Origin: JADLHS01 sp964594985
GTDB lineage: Bacteria; Verrucomicrobiota; Verrucomicrobiia; Limisphaerales; JADLHS01
Direction: 5' to 3'
Assembly (NCBI GenBank): GCA_964594985.1
Contig: CAZQNQ010000006.1
Location: 1-64,000 of the forward strand
Length of the DNA: 64,000 bases
Numbering within the stretch: the first letter of the stretch is position 1; the number at the start of each line of letters is the position of its first letter. Positions 33,639-41,171 of the stretch are shown here, piece after piece. A program made the translations under genes and the position numbers. The notes beneath the pieces are model-generated. The model did not search any database, had not been told where the DNA came from, and saw nothing but the letters and a program-made list of their open reading frames with translations.

Positions 33639-33703
33639 ACACCCTAAGAGTCTGCACTACTCCACAATGGCTTTGGTCGGGTTCCTCGACCAGCGTTGGT
33701 TTT

Positions 33704-33858
33704 AGAGCCGGTTTGAAAACTCCTCGCTGGAAACCCGGAGCAAGGATGCTCCGGGCATCCGCGGGCAGGAGGCCCGCGCTACGCCGTAACGCAGGCATCC
33801 CTGCCTGCGGGTTCGGGCGGCATCCCTGCCGCCCGTTCCGGGTTTTCAAACCGGCTCT
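33704..33858. repeat. 155-bp element with 17-bp perfect terminal inverted repeats (family G)
   Basis: The ends are AGAGCCGGTTTGAAAAC (33704-33720) and GTTTTCAAACCGGCTCT (33842-33858). The interior holds short hairpins such as GCATCCGCGGGCAGGAGGCC and GCAGGCATCCCTGCCTGC. A related unit with the same ends but another interior is at about 57640-57786. Confidence 0.75.
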
Positions 33859-33866
33859 TATGGTTT

Positions 33867-34634
33867 TCATCCTAACATTCGGTCCAGCCGCACGACTTCG
33901 TAGCCGTGTTCGCGCAGCTTGGCGAGCAGCAATTTCACCGTCAGCACCAGTCGCTCGGCGGGAATGTTGCCATCGTGCAGCAGAATGATCGCGCCGGGTT
34001 TCAAGCCGCGTTCGATGCGTCGCACGATCTGTTCGGGATCGGTGCTGCGTCGGTCGAGGCTGCGGATGTTCCAGCCGATGACTTTCAATCGCAGCGCCGT
34101 AGCGGCGTGAAACGTGTTGGGATTCGACAAACCGACGGGCGGGCGAAAAAAGCGTGGCGTCGTACCGGTGTGCTTTTGAATCGTCTGCTGGGCGCGCGTC
34201 AACTCGGTGGTGAGCTTGCGGGTGGAATAAAAATTCGTCGCGTTGCTGTGCTCGTAGGTGTGGTTTTCCAGCAGATGACCACCACGGAGGATCTGATTCG
34301 CCAACTCGGGGGTCGCATCCACTTTCTTGCCGATGACGAAGAACGCGGCTTCGACGTCATGTTCGCGCAACAGTTCCAGCAGGGCGGGCGTGGCGCGCGG
34401 GTCCGGGCCGTCATCGAAGGTGATTGCGACCTGGCGTTTGTCTGACTTGCCGTGACAGATAAAATCACCGAAGAAACTGAGTTGCGGAATCGCCACGCCC
34501 AAGCCGATGGCGAGAAACAGAGTGAGAATGGAAGCATTGACCAGCACCCACTGGCCGCAAGCCAAAGCCACGGCGGCGGTCGAGGTTGCCAACAAGGCGA
34601 TGAGATGAAAACGCGTCACGGCTCGACGCAGCAT
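33867..34634 (-). CDS. membrane-anchored polysaccharide deacetylase (CE4/NodB domain)
   Basis: This is a 255-residue product. Two N-terminal hydrophobic segments (about 10-26 and 34-52) are followed by a NodB domain. It has ITFDDGPD (Asp74, Asp75), ENHTYEHSN (His125, His129 as metal ligands), FFRPPVGLSN (Arg/Pro motif) and ILLHDGN (C-terminal His). All metal ligands are present, so it should be active. CE4 enzymes remove N-acetyl groups from amino sugars. The gene overlaps the ketosynthase gene by 19 bp, so it is translationally coupled to the lipid pathway and may deacetylate a sugar acceptor. No such gene is standard in aryl polyene loci. Confidence 0.85.
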   Translation of the reverse strand: MLRRAVTRFHLIALLATSTAAVALACGQWVLVNASILTLFLAIGLGVAIPQLSFFGDFICHGKSDKRQVAITFDDGPDPRATPALLELLREHDVEAAFFVIGKKVDATPELANQILRGGHLLENHTYEHSNATNFYSTRKLTTELTRAQQTIQKHTGTTPRFFRPPVGLSNPNTFHAATALRLKVIGWNIRSLDRRSTDPEQIVRRIERGLKPGAIILLHDGNIPAERLVLTVKLLLAKLREHGYEVVRLDRMLG

Positions 34635-36814
34635 AGCGCCTTGCCGCCGCGCAAGGAAAGCGTGTAGAGCAACACACCGCACTGTTGTTCGCGCGCCAGT
34701 TCGACGGCTTTCGCGAAGCCCACGGCGGAGGCTGAGTAAAATTCCCCGCAATGCTGTTTGTAGGTCTGTTGCTCGATGGTGCGGCCAACGCGTTGGGACA
34801 ACGCCGCGATGACCGCGTCGTAACAAGCGTCCAACTGCGGCCAGCCTTTCGCGCCGGTCACGACTGTTTTGATCCGGGTCAGGTCAACGGCCTGCGCGAT
34901 CCACTCAGCCTCAAGCGCGGCGGCAAACGGGCGTTCGTAGCGGCCCAGGCGGACAGCGGTCACGCGGGCGAGCGGAGTTTTGTTCGTCGCCGGGCTGGCG
35001 AGATTCGCGATCACGGCGGCTTCGCCGGGAATCGTCTGTTCGTTCCAAAGCCCCCAGCGTTTGCCGATGGAGAGCGGATACTTGCTCAGTTCATCCACCG
35101 CGCCGGCCAGGGCTTCATCGGCCTCGCCGTTGTTGATTTGATTCAACGCCTGCCAGAGCGCGCTTTCGAATGAAAGTTCACCCATCGTCGGCGCGGAATT
35201 CAAACCGGTTGCCCCCAGATCAATCGCAACCTGGCCGGCGGGCGCGTTGTGAACCGAGCCGGGGAAACGGGTCGGCATCGGTTCGGCTTCGTCCTTGATG
35301 AAAAGATTTTCGATGAACACCGCGCCTTCTTCCAGACAACCGAAGCCCGTGCCGATGGCAATGGCGAGTCGCTTCGTCGGATCAGCAGGATGGCTGCGGC
35401 GCGCGGCGAGGATGGCCATCTGGATGATGCGGCTGAGGCGGCGGCGTTGCGTCGGATTGAGCGTGGCCGCGTCGGCCAACGGGCCACAGGCGCGAACGCG
35501 CACCGAGTCAGGCGGCAGCGGCGGTTGAATGGCTCGCTCCGTGATGGAATTTATTTCCGGGGCGATGACGCCCAAGCCGGTGATGAGGACGGGTGCGATG
35601 AGCGTGCCGCGGGTTTGCGGCGTCGTCTCGGGCGTGGAAAAGATCAACACGGCATTGTTGCCGCCGAAGCCGAACGAGTTGCTCATCACGTGGGTCAACT
35701 TCGCGGCGCGCAGTTCGGTGACAGGCGTGAGGCCGATGGCGGGGTCAAGTTGCGTGAAACCCGGATTCGCCGGGAGTTGCTGGCGTCGCAGCGCTTCGAT
35801 GCAGACCACGGCTTCAATCGCCCCGCTCGCGGCGAGGGAGTGGCCGAAAAACCGTTTCGTGCTGGAGAACGGCGGGATGTTTTCGCCGAATAGCGATTTA
35901 AGCGCCCGGCCTTCGGCGACGTCATTGTCGCGCGTGCCGGTGCCGTGGGCGTTCACGTAGCCGATGTCCGCCGGAGTCAGCCCGGAGCGCCGGAGTGCCG
36001 ATTGCATCGCCGCGAGCGCGCCCGCGCCGTCGGGATGCGGTGCCGTGACATGATGCGCGTCGCAACTTGCACCCCAACCGCTGAGGCGGGCGAGGATTTT
36101 TGCGCCACGTTTCCGGGCGTGTTCTTCGGCTTCGATGATCAGCACGGCCGCACCTTCGCCAAAACTCATCCCACCACGTGTGGCGTCGAAGGGACGACAA
36201 CCTTGCGAATCCACCAGCAGCAGCGAGTGAAATCCCGCCCAGGTCGTGTGTGAGAGCGAATCCGTGCCGCCGGCCAGCATCACGTCGGCCTGGCCGGATT
36301 GGATCAACTCCGCTGCGGTGGCGATGGCCAGTGCGCCGGACGAGCAGGCGGTGGCGATTGCGAAGCTCGGTCCGAGCAGACCAAACGCATCCGCCACCAG
36401 GTCCACCGGCGAGAAGCATTCGTGAAAGCGCGTCGGACGGGCGCGCATCTTTTTCTCTTTGATGAGCGCGGTGAGAAAGCGTTCCGTGTCGTAGGTGCCG
36501 CCGACGGAACTGCCGAGCAAGACCCCGGTGCGGTCGGCGACTGATCTTGGATCGAGGTTGGCCGAGTGGAGTGCGTCACGCGCGGCGAGCCAGGCCAGTT
36601 TATCGCTGCGCGAGCCTCGCAATGGAGCGCCGAGCGCGGTGAGGTCGCGGGTGATTTCGCCGACGGGAATCTGTCCGTAGCGCGGCGAAGGAAAGAGGGT
36701 GAGGGGTTTGAGGCCGTCTTGACCGGCGGCGATGGCGGCCCAGATTTCGTCCGCGCCACTGCCGGGGGCGGCGATGACGCCCAGGCCGGTGATGACTGGG
36801 AAGCGGTCGGCCAC
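34616..36814 (-). CDS. double ketosynthase: active KS domain plus degenerate KS-like domain
   Basis: This is a 732-residue product. Residues 1-400 are a FabF-type beta-ketoacyl synthase with a full triad: TACSSGA (Cys157), NAHGTGT (His290), FGHSLAASG (His325). Residues about 405-732 restart with VLITGLGVIAPE and continue as a second thiolase-fold half, but the nucleophile region reads TMGELSFESA and no HGTGT is visible, so it is likely inactive. This is like the KS-alpha/chain-length-factor pairing of type II polyketide systems, here in one chain. It would extend the ACP-bound chain and limit its length. Confidence 0.85.
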   Translation of the reverse strand: MADRFPVITGLGVIAAPGSGADEIWAAIAAGQDGLKPLTLFPSPRYGQIPVGEITRDLTALGAPLRGSRSDKLAWLAARDALHSANLDPRSVADRTGVLLGSSVGGTYDTERFLTALIKEKKMRARPTRFHECFSPVDLVADAFGLLGPSFAIATACSSGALAIATAAELIQSGQADVMLAGGTDSLSHTTWAGFHSLLLVDSQGCRPFDATRGGMSFGEGAAVLIIEAEEHARKRGAKILARLSGWGASCDAHHVTAPHPDGAGALAAMQSALRRSGLTPADIGYVNAHGTGTRDNDVAEGRALKSLFGENIPPFSSTKRFFGHSLAASGAIEAVVCIEALRRQQLPANPGFTQLDPAIGLTPVTELRAAKLTHVMSNSFGFGGNNAVLIFSTPETTPQTRGTLIAPVLITGLGVIAPEINSITERAIQPPLPPDSVRVRACGPLADAATLNPTQRRRLSRIIQMAILAARRSHPADPTKRLAIAIGTGFGCLEEGAVFIENLFIKDEAEPMPTRFPGSVHNAPAGQVAIDLGATGLNSAPTMGELSFESALWQALNQINNGEADEALAGAVDELSKYPLSIGKRWGLWNEQTIPGEAAVIANLASPATNKTPLARVTAVRLGRYERPFAAALEAEWIAQAVDLTRIKTVVTGAKGWPQLDACYDAVIAALSQRVGRTIEQQTYKQHCGEFYSASAVGFAKAVELAREQQCGVLLYTLSLRGGKALCCVEP

Positions 36815-36821
36815 TTAGAAG

Positions 36822-36930
36822 GAGCGGGAAGCGAACGGAGCGCGGGCTTTAGCCCGCTGCAACGCCGCGGTTTGGGAGATTTGTGGAGCCAGTGACATGG
36901 CGAAAGTTGAAGCGGCGTAAACGCCGCGCT
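36822..36930. repeat. palindromic repeat between ACP-2 and the double ketosynthase gene
   Basis: There are two hairpins, GCGGGCTTTAGCCCGC and GCGGCGTAAACGCCGC, with outer GAAGCG/CGCTTC-like ends. They account for most of the 119-bp gap. Confidence 0.5.
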
Positions 36931-36933
36931 TCG

Positions 36934-37191
36934 TCAGGTGCCGCGCCGGGCTTCGATGAAGTCCGCCAGCGTGCGGACGGAGCGGAAGGCGGGCCGGCCC
37001 TCCTCGATGTCCTTGATGACGATGCCGTAATTTTTTTCGAGCATCACCACAAGTTCCAGCGCATCAATGGAGTCCAGCCCCAGACCCGCGCCAAACAGCG
37101 GCGCTTCATCTTCGATCTGGTCCGGGCTGATGTCCTGCAGGTTGAGCGATTCGATGATTCGCGCCTTTAATTCCGTCGTTGGGATGGCCAT
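36934..37191 (-). CDS. acyl carrier protein (ACP-2)
   Basis: The 85-residue product has GLGLDSIDALELV, with Ser41 as the phosphopantetheine site. The LDSID(A/S)LE motif and the tail RTLADFIEARR are the usual form of carrier proteins in aryl polyene and fatty acid systems. It starts 3 bp after the stop of the chain-length-factor-like gene and is the natural partner for the ketosynthases and dehydratases in this arm. Confidence 0.9.
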   Translation of the reverse strand: MAIPTTELKARIIESLNLQDISPDQIEDEAPLFGAGLGLDSIDALELVVMLEKNYGIVIKDIEEGRPAFRSVRTLADFIEARRGT

Positions 37192-37194
37192 GGC

Positions 37195-37782
37195 TTACTT
37201 CGTCAGATTTTGCGGGCGCAGGGTAGCACAGAGCGCTTCCATGTCACGGCGATTTTCCCCCAGTTCGGTCCCGCCCGGCCCGGTTCGGCTCAACAGCACC
37301 GCAACGGCCCGCGCAACTTCAGGTGCAGGAATCATCTTTGTTAGCGCGGGTGAAACAATGTGCGTAAAAACGGCGACGCAGGCATCGGCCTCGCCGGTGC
37401 GCAATAACTCCGCCGCTTCCGGCAAAACATCCTGGCTGCCACCGACGAAGCAGAGATTCGGGCCGGTGAGGCGATGGCGGATGGCGATCTCGCCGATGGC
37501 GGCACTGGGCAGCGTGTAGGTGAACAGCGTCGGGCTGAGGCCGCCGGGTTCATTGCGGGCATTCCAGAAGGCGACATCCGTGGGCAACGACCCGGTCTGC
37601 GCCGCGAGCACGATGGCGATGCGATCGCGGGCGAATGTTTCGAAGTGCGGCGCGAACGGTTCGACCACGAGCAAGCTGAGTTGGCTCGCCAGATCCATGC
37701 GCCCGAACCGCGTGCCTAGCCGGGCATTGGCAACATCGGCGCTCGTGACAGAACTGGTGGCGAGGATGAAGGCGTTACTCAT
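37195..37782 (-). CDS. KS chain-length-factor-like protein (truncated beta-ketoacyl synthase N-terminal type)
   Basis: The 195-residue product looks like the N-terminal half of a ketosynthase fold without a catalytic Cys. It opens AFILATSSVTSADVANARLG, contains TLPSAAIGEIAIRHRLTGPN, and ends with a short TELGENRRDMEAL helix. Short KS-like proteins of this type (annotated 'beta-ketoacyl synthase chain length factor') are part of aryl polyene clusters, where they pair with an active KS. It overlaps the stop of the next ketosynthase by 8 bp. Confidence 0.75.
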   Translation of the reverse strand: MSNAFILATSSVTSADVANARLGTRFGRMDLASQLSLLVVEPFAPHFETFARDRIAIVLAAQTGSLPTDVAFWNARNEPGGLSPTLFTYTLPSAAIGEIAIRHRLTGPNLCFVGGSQDVLPEAAELLRTGEADACVAVFTHIVSPALTKMIPAPEVARAVAVLLSRTGPGGTELGENRRDMEALCATLRPQNLTK

Positions 37783-38995
37783 GGCTCAGGATCAAGGCGC
37801 CGTTCACTCCGCCGAAACCGGTGTTGAGTTTCAAAACATGTTTCAGCGCGACACCGGGCCGCGGAGTTTTCACCAGACTGGCGGGAAGTCCTTCGGCAAT
37901 CGTGTCCAAGCGGGGCGTTCCCGGCAGAAAGTTTTCCTGCATCGCCAGCACACATGCGATGGTTTCAACGACGCCGGCTGCGCCCAGCGTGTGGCCCAAC
38001 ATGCCCTTGATGCCGCTGAGGGGCGGGATGGCGTCGCCGAAGACCGTGCGCAACGCGGCGGATTCCATGGCGTCGTTGTACGGCGTGCCCGTGCCGTGGA
38101 CGTTGACGTAATCAATCTGCCCGGGCTGCAACTTCGCAGTGTGAAGCGCGGCGCGGATGGCTTGGGCGAGACCCGCGCCGTCGCGCGACGGGCCGGTCAT
38201 GTGGTTGGCGTCATTGCTCGAACCCCAGCCGCGAATGGTGATGGAAGATTTTGGTGCGAGGTCGCTGCGCACGAGCATAATTGCCGCACCTGCTTCTCCA
38301 GGGCTGAGGCCGCGGCGGTTTTGGTCGAATGGGCGGCAACCTTCCGGATCAATCGCCTTGAGGGTGGTGAAACCGCCGACGACAAAGGCGGACAGATGAT
38401 CCACGCCAACAACGAGCACGGCGTCGGCCGCGCCGCGTTGGATGAGTTTCGCGCCCTGCATCAATGCCACAAGGCCGGAGACGCAGGCGTTGGAGATGTT
38501 TTGCACCGGGCCACGCGCGCCAAATTCAGCGGCGAGGTCGGCGGTGAGGAGATCGGCTTGCAGATGACGACGCGCGGCGGCAGAGCAGGGGCGGCCATCA
38601 GAGAGGCGTTCGAGCGCTTCGATGTTGGCCTTGGTGGTGGAGAGCACCAAGCCGAGGCGATCGGGGGAAATGTCCACGGTAGGGCGCGTCACTCCGTGCG
38701 CGCCGTCGTTGCCAGGAAGAAGCCCGGCGCGCACGGAGTGACGCGTCCTACCATCGCAGGTCGCAGAAATTGCTTCGCGAATCGCGATGGTCGCGAGTTG
38801 ATGCGCGGGGTTGTCGGTGGCAGGGTCAATCGGCGCAGTGCCGACGATGTTGGATTGGAAGCGCAGGGCGTTGAAACGTTCGTTCGGGCGAAGGTGGCTG
38901 GTGTTGGTGCGCAGAGCTTCGAGCAAGGCGGAAGTGCCGTTGCCCGCCGCGCTGATGACGCCGCAGCCCGCGATGGCAACTTGCGGCTCACGCAT
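37775..38995 (-). CDS. beta-ketoacyl-ACP synthase (FabF type)
   Basis: The 406-residue product has a full catalytic triad: SNACVSG (Cys171), NVHGTGT (His300), LGHTLGAAG (His335). It catalyses decarboxylative condensation of ACP-bound malonyl units. Residues about 81-107 (RTRHSVRAGLLPGNDGAHGV then TRPT) coincide with a 75-bp palindrome in the DNA and are absent from the normal fold. They fall in a surface region before the active-site Cys, so activity may be kept. It overlaps the dehydratase gene upstream by 8 bp and the chain-length-factor gene downstream by 8 bp. Confidence 0.9.
   Translation of the reverse strand: MREPQVAIAGCGVISAAGNGTSALLEALRTNTSHLRPNERFNALRFQSNIVGTAPIDPATDNPAHQLATIAIREAISATCDGRTRHSVRAGLLPGNDGAHGVTRPTVDISPDRLGLVLSTTKANIEALERLSDGRPCSAAARRHLQADLLTADLAAEFGARGPVQNISNACVSGLVALMQGAKLIQRGAADAVLVVGVDHLSAFVVGGFTTLKAIDPEGCRPFDQNRRGLSPGEAGAAIMLVRSDLAPKSSITIRGWGSSNDANHMTGPSRDGAGLAQAIRAALHTAKLQPGQIDYVNVHGTGTPYNDAMESAALRTVFGDAIPPLSGIKGMLGHTLGAAGVVETIACVLAMQENFLPGTPRLDTIAEGLPASLVKTPRPGVALKHVLKLNTGFGGVNGALILSHE
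38677..38751. repeat. palindrome inside ketosynthase gene (in frame), family E
   Basis: Near-perfect 27-bp arms start GGTAGGGCGCGTCACTCCGT (38677) and GGCGCGCACGGAGTGACGCG (38725). On the minus strand it encodes TRHSVRAGLLPGNDGAHGV. I recall the TRHSVRA peptide as recurrent in verrucomicrobial proteins. Confidence 0.85.
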
Positions 38996-39398
38996 ACAAC
39001 GACAAATCTCCGGTCGCGATGAGTTCCGCGTCGCAGGAAATCTTTCCTGTGATCATCAGCATCGGACCGAGGCGTTTCACTTCGCGGACTTCGATGGTCA
39101 AAGTCTGATCGAGCGGCGGGCGGGAGTGAATCTTGAAGTTTGAGACGGCGGCGAGCATGCCGTTGTTGGCTGTGCCGGATTTGCCGCCGGCCTGCATCCG
39201 CTGACCGAGCGCGGCGGCGACGGTCTGGGCCATGCATTCAACCAGTGCGGTTTCAATCACCATTCCATTCACGACCGCAAAATGTTCGGCCGGGAAACGT
39301 GTCGTGGCCGTCGCGGTGGTTTCCGTGCAATCAAGCAATTCTTCCACCCAGCGCATCGGAGCGCGGTGGGGAATGAGTTGTTCGATGGCGGCGGACAT
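38988..39398 (-). CDS. hotdog-fold dehydratase (ApeP/FabZ-like)
   Basis: The 136-residue product opens IEQLIPHRAPMRWVEELLDC, the 'LIPH..PM...D' start of beta-hydroxyacyl-ACP dehydratases of the aryl polyene type. It contains HFAVVNGMVIETALVECMAQ, the central hotdog helix. Catalytic residues are not certain by eye. It probably acts with or in place of the dehydratase at 31573. It is tightly coupled, with a 3-bp gap from the upstream acyltransferase gene and an 8-bp overlap with the ketosynthase gene. Confidence 0.8.
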   Translation of the reverse strand: MSAAIEQLIPHRAPMRWVEELLDCTETTATATTRFPAEHFAVVNGMVIETALVECMAQTVAAALGQRMQAGGKSGTANNGMLAAVSNFKIHSRPPLDQTLTIEVREVKRLGPMLMITGKISCDAELIATGDLSLYA

Positions 39399-39401
39399 TT
39401 G

Positions 39402-40442
39402 TTAGTGTGCGCTGGGGTTGGGCGATGCCCCCCTCACCCCGTCCCTCTCCCCATCGGATGGGGCGAGGGGGGCCGTCAGGGTGGGTGAGGGGTTGGCGTG
39501 CGGATTGGATTGTTCGTTGCCGTTCGGGGTGGGTTTGGCCGCTTCCCAGAACGGGAAAAAATTATACCACTGGAACGGGTCGCGCTTGACGATGGTTTCA
39601 AGGCGCGCGGCGAATTGCGTGGCACAGGCGCGGAGATGGGCGTCGCGTTGGTGATGGGGCGGATGATGCGGCGGCACGGGCGGAAAGCCGAAGAAGTGAT
39701 AATGCCCGCCCGGTTCGCGCAAACTGAACACCGTGACGATCGGAGCGCCCGCAATCGCCGCCATGACGTAGCCGCCGATGGGGAAGTGCGCTTGCCCACC
39801 GAGGAATGAAATGGTCTGTGCCGGGCTGCCGTAGGTGCGGTCACCCATCATGCAGACGAGTTCACCGCGCCGCATCGCCGCGACAAGCTGGATGGCGTCG
39901 GTGGGCGAGCCGGTGAGCGGGATGAGTTTGAAATGTTGCTTTGCGGAGCGGTCCAGGGTCGCGCGGATGGCGGGCGCTTCCTTGTCAAAGCCGGTGACGT
40001 TGATGGGGCATTTGACGCGTGAAAGGAGCTGGCCGGCGGCTTCCCAATTGCCGACGTGCGCGGTGAGGAGCAACACGCCTTTGCCGGCGGCGACGGCGTC
40101 GTGGATGTTCTGTTCGCCATCGAACGTGAAGGAAAATTTATTCGCGCCGCCGGCAAGGATGGCGGAGCGATCAATGATGGCGCGGCCGAACGAGTGGAAA
40201 TGTTTGAACACATACCAGCGGCGTTTCCACCACGGGATTTTACCGAAGACGCGGCGGTGGAAATCCATTGTGGCCGGCACGTCGGGCGAGGCGAAGCTGA
40301 AATACAGCGCGGGCGGGATCGCGAAGAGATACGCGACGCGCGGGCCGAACCAGCGGATGAGCGCGAGGAAGAACGCGATGCCGCGTTTGCCGCCGCGCAA
40401 CTGGCCGGTGCCGGACCAGTGTTTGGTTTCAGGCGCAGCCAT
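39402..40442 (-). CDS. LpxL/HtrB-like lysophospholipid acyltransferase
   Basis: The 346-residue product has a hydrophobic N-terminal region (IAFFLALIRWFG, VAYLFAIPPALYFSF), then TAHVGNWEAAGQLL with His129 and Glu134 (the HxxxxD/E site of lipid A acyltransferases), and MMGDRTYG. The family transfers acyl groups from ACP to lipid A or similar lipids. The last 25 or so residues (SPTLTAPLAPSDGERDGVRG) are encoded by a family A palindrome, so the native C-terminus probably ended near residue 318. It is the first gene of the minus-strand arm. Confidence 0.85.
   Translation of the reverse strand: MAAPETKHWSGTGQLRGGKRGIAFFLALIRWFGPRVAYLFAIPPALYFSFASPDVPATMDFHRRVFGKIPWWKRRWYVFKHFHSFGRAIIDRSAILAGGANKFSFTFDGEQNIHDAVAAGKGVLLLTAHVGNWEAAGQLLSRVKCPINVTGFDKEAPAIRATLDRSAKQHFKLIPLTGSPTDAIQLVAAMRRGELVCMMGDRTYGSPAQTISFLGGQAHFPIGGYVMAAIAGAPIVTVFSLREPGGHYHFFGFPPVPPHHPPHHQRDAHLRACATQFAARLETIVKRDPFQWYNFFPFWEAAKPTPNGNEQSNPHANPSPTLTAPLAPSDGERDGVRGASPNPSAH
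39429..39494. repeat. family A palindrome forming the 3' end of the LpxL-like gene
   Basis: The core CCCTCTCCCCATCGGATGGG then GCGAGGG is flanked by CCCCTCACCCCG and GGGTGAGGGG arms. It lies inside the reading frame and supplies its C-terminal codons. Confidence 0.8.
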
Positions 40443-40541
40443 GCGGACTAAGCGCCTCCTTTCCGGTTCTGCGCCAGGCCGGGGACCAAGGTGGTTGGCT
40501 TGTCCATTTCCGTGAACTTCTCAAGAGTGGGTCGAGCCGAT

Positions 40542-40904
40542 TCAATTCGTCGGATTCCAGATGAAACGTCCGGTGTCGTCAATGGAACCGACTTTGCGGG
40601 AGATCTTCACCCGGGCCAGGCCGTCGGTGAACGGTGTCGCTTCATCGAACTGCGGGTTGATGACATATTTGCCATCCCGGCTGATGTAACCCCAGCGACC
40701 GGCGATTTTCACCCGGGCGAGGTCGGACGCGAACGCATCCGCAGCGTCGAACTGCGGATTGACGACCAGCCTGCCGTTCTTGTCCACAAAGCCCGACTCG
40801 CCGCCCACGATCACGGGGTAAAGCGTGCCAGCGCCGGCGGGGAGAGAAGCGGTCAAGCCCAACGCCGCGAGCGTCAGCCCGAGCCAGACGGAGGTTCTTT
40901 TCAT
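40542..40904 (-). CDS. secreted WG-repeat protein
   Basis: The 120-residue product has a signal peptide (SVWLGLTLAALGLTASLPAG). Three WG-type repeats follow: GGESGFVDKNGRLVVNPQFD, AGRWGYISRDGKYVINPQFD, and a shorter SRKVGSIDDTGRFIWNP. WG repeats form small beta-structured binding units of unknown ligand. It lies 99 bp upstream of the LpxL-like gene on the same strand, so it could be the first gene of that arm, but a link to the pathway is not shown. The ATG at 40904 gives the signal peptide. Confidence 0.8.
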   Translation of the reverse strand: MKRTSVWLGLTLAALGLTASLPAGAGTLYPVIVGGESGFVDKNGRLVVNPQFDAADAFASDLARVKIAGRWGYISRDGKYVINPQFDEATPFTDGLARVKISRKVGSIDDTGRFIWNPTN

Positions 40905-41019
40905 AAAACGGTTTGGTTGCAGAATCATGATTTCAACTGAACGGACCTCGGGAAACAGTTCCGGTCAGGATGACGATTCTATTTTGGGCCGGGGGTCAGT
41001 CAAGAAACCAATCGGGAGA

Positions 41020-41127
41020 CCTCACGCCAAGGGCGCGGCGGACGCAAAGGCGGGAAAGGCTTTGCCTGCATCGCATACCGAGCATCGGCTGAATTGTCGT
41101 TGCGTCCGTGGCGGTCTTGGCGTGAGG
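41020..41127. repeat. inverted repeat, family F
   Basis: The arms are CCTCACGCCAAG (41020-41031) and CTTGGCGTGAGG (41116-41127), each followed inwards by GGCGCGGCGGACGC / TGCGTCCGTGGCGG-type blocks. It lies in the 267-bp gap between the WG-repeat and GH51 genes, which holds no gene. Confidence 0.7.
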
Positions 41128-41171
41128 CGGATTGGCTTGAAACGCGCCGGTTCAAGAGACCGGCGGCCCGT

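Noticed and set aside
33289..33870. N-terminal extension of LolA through the MITE-like element
   Set aside because: The added residues are encoded by repeats, and the ATG at 33288 gives a clean signal peptide.
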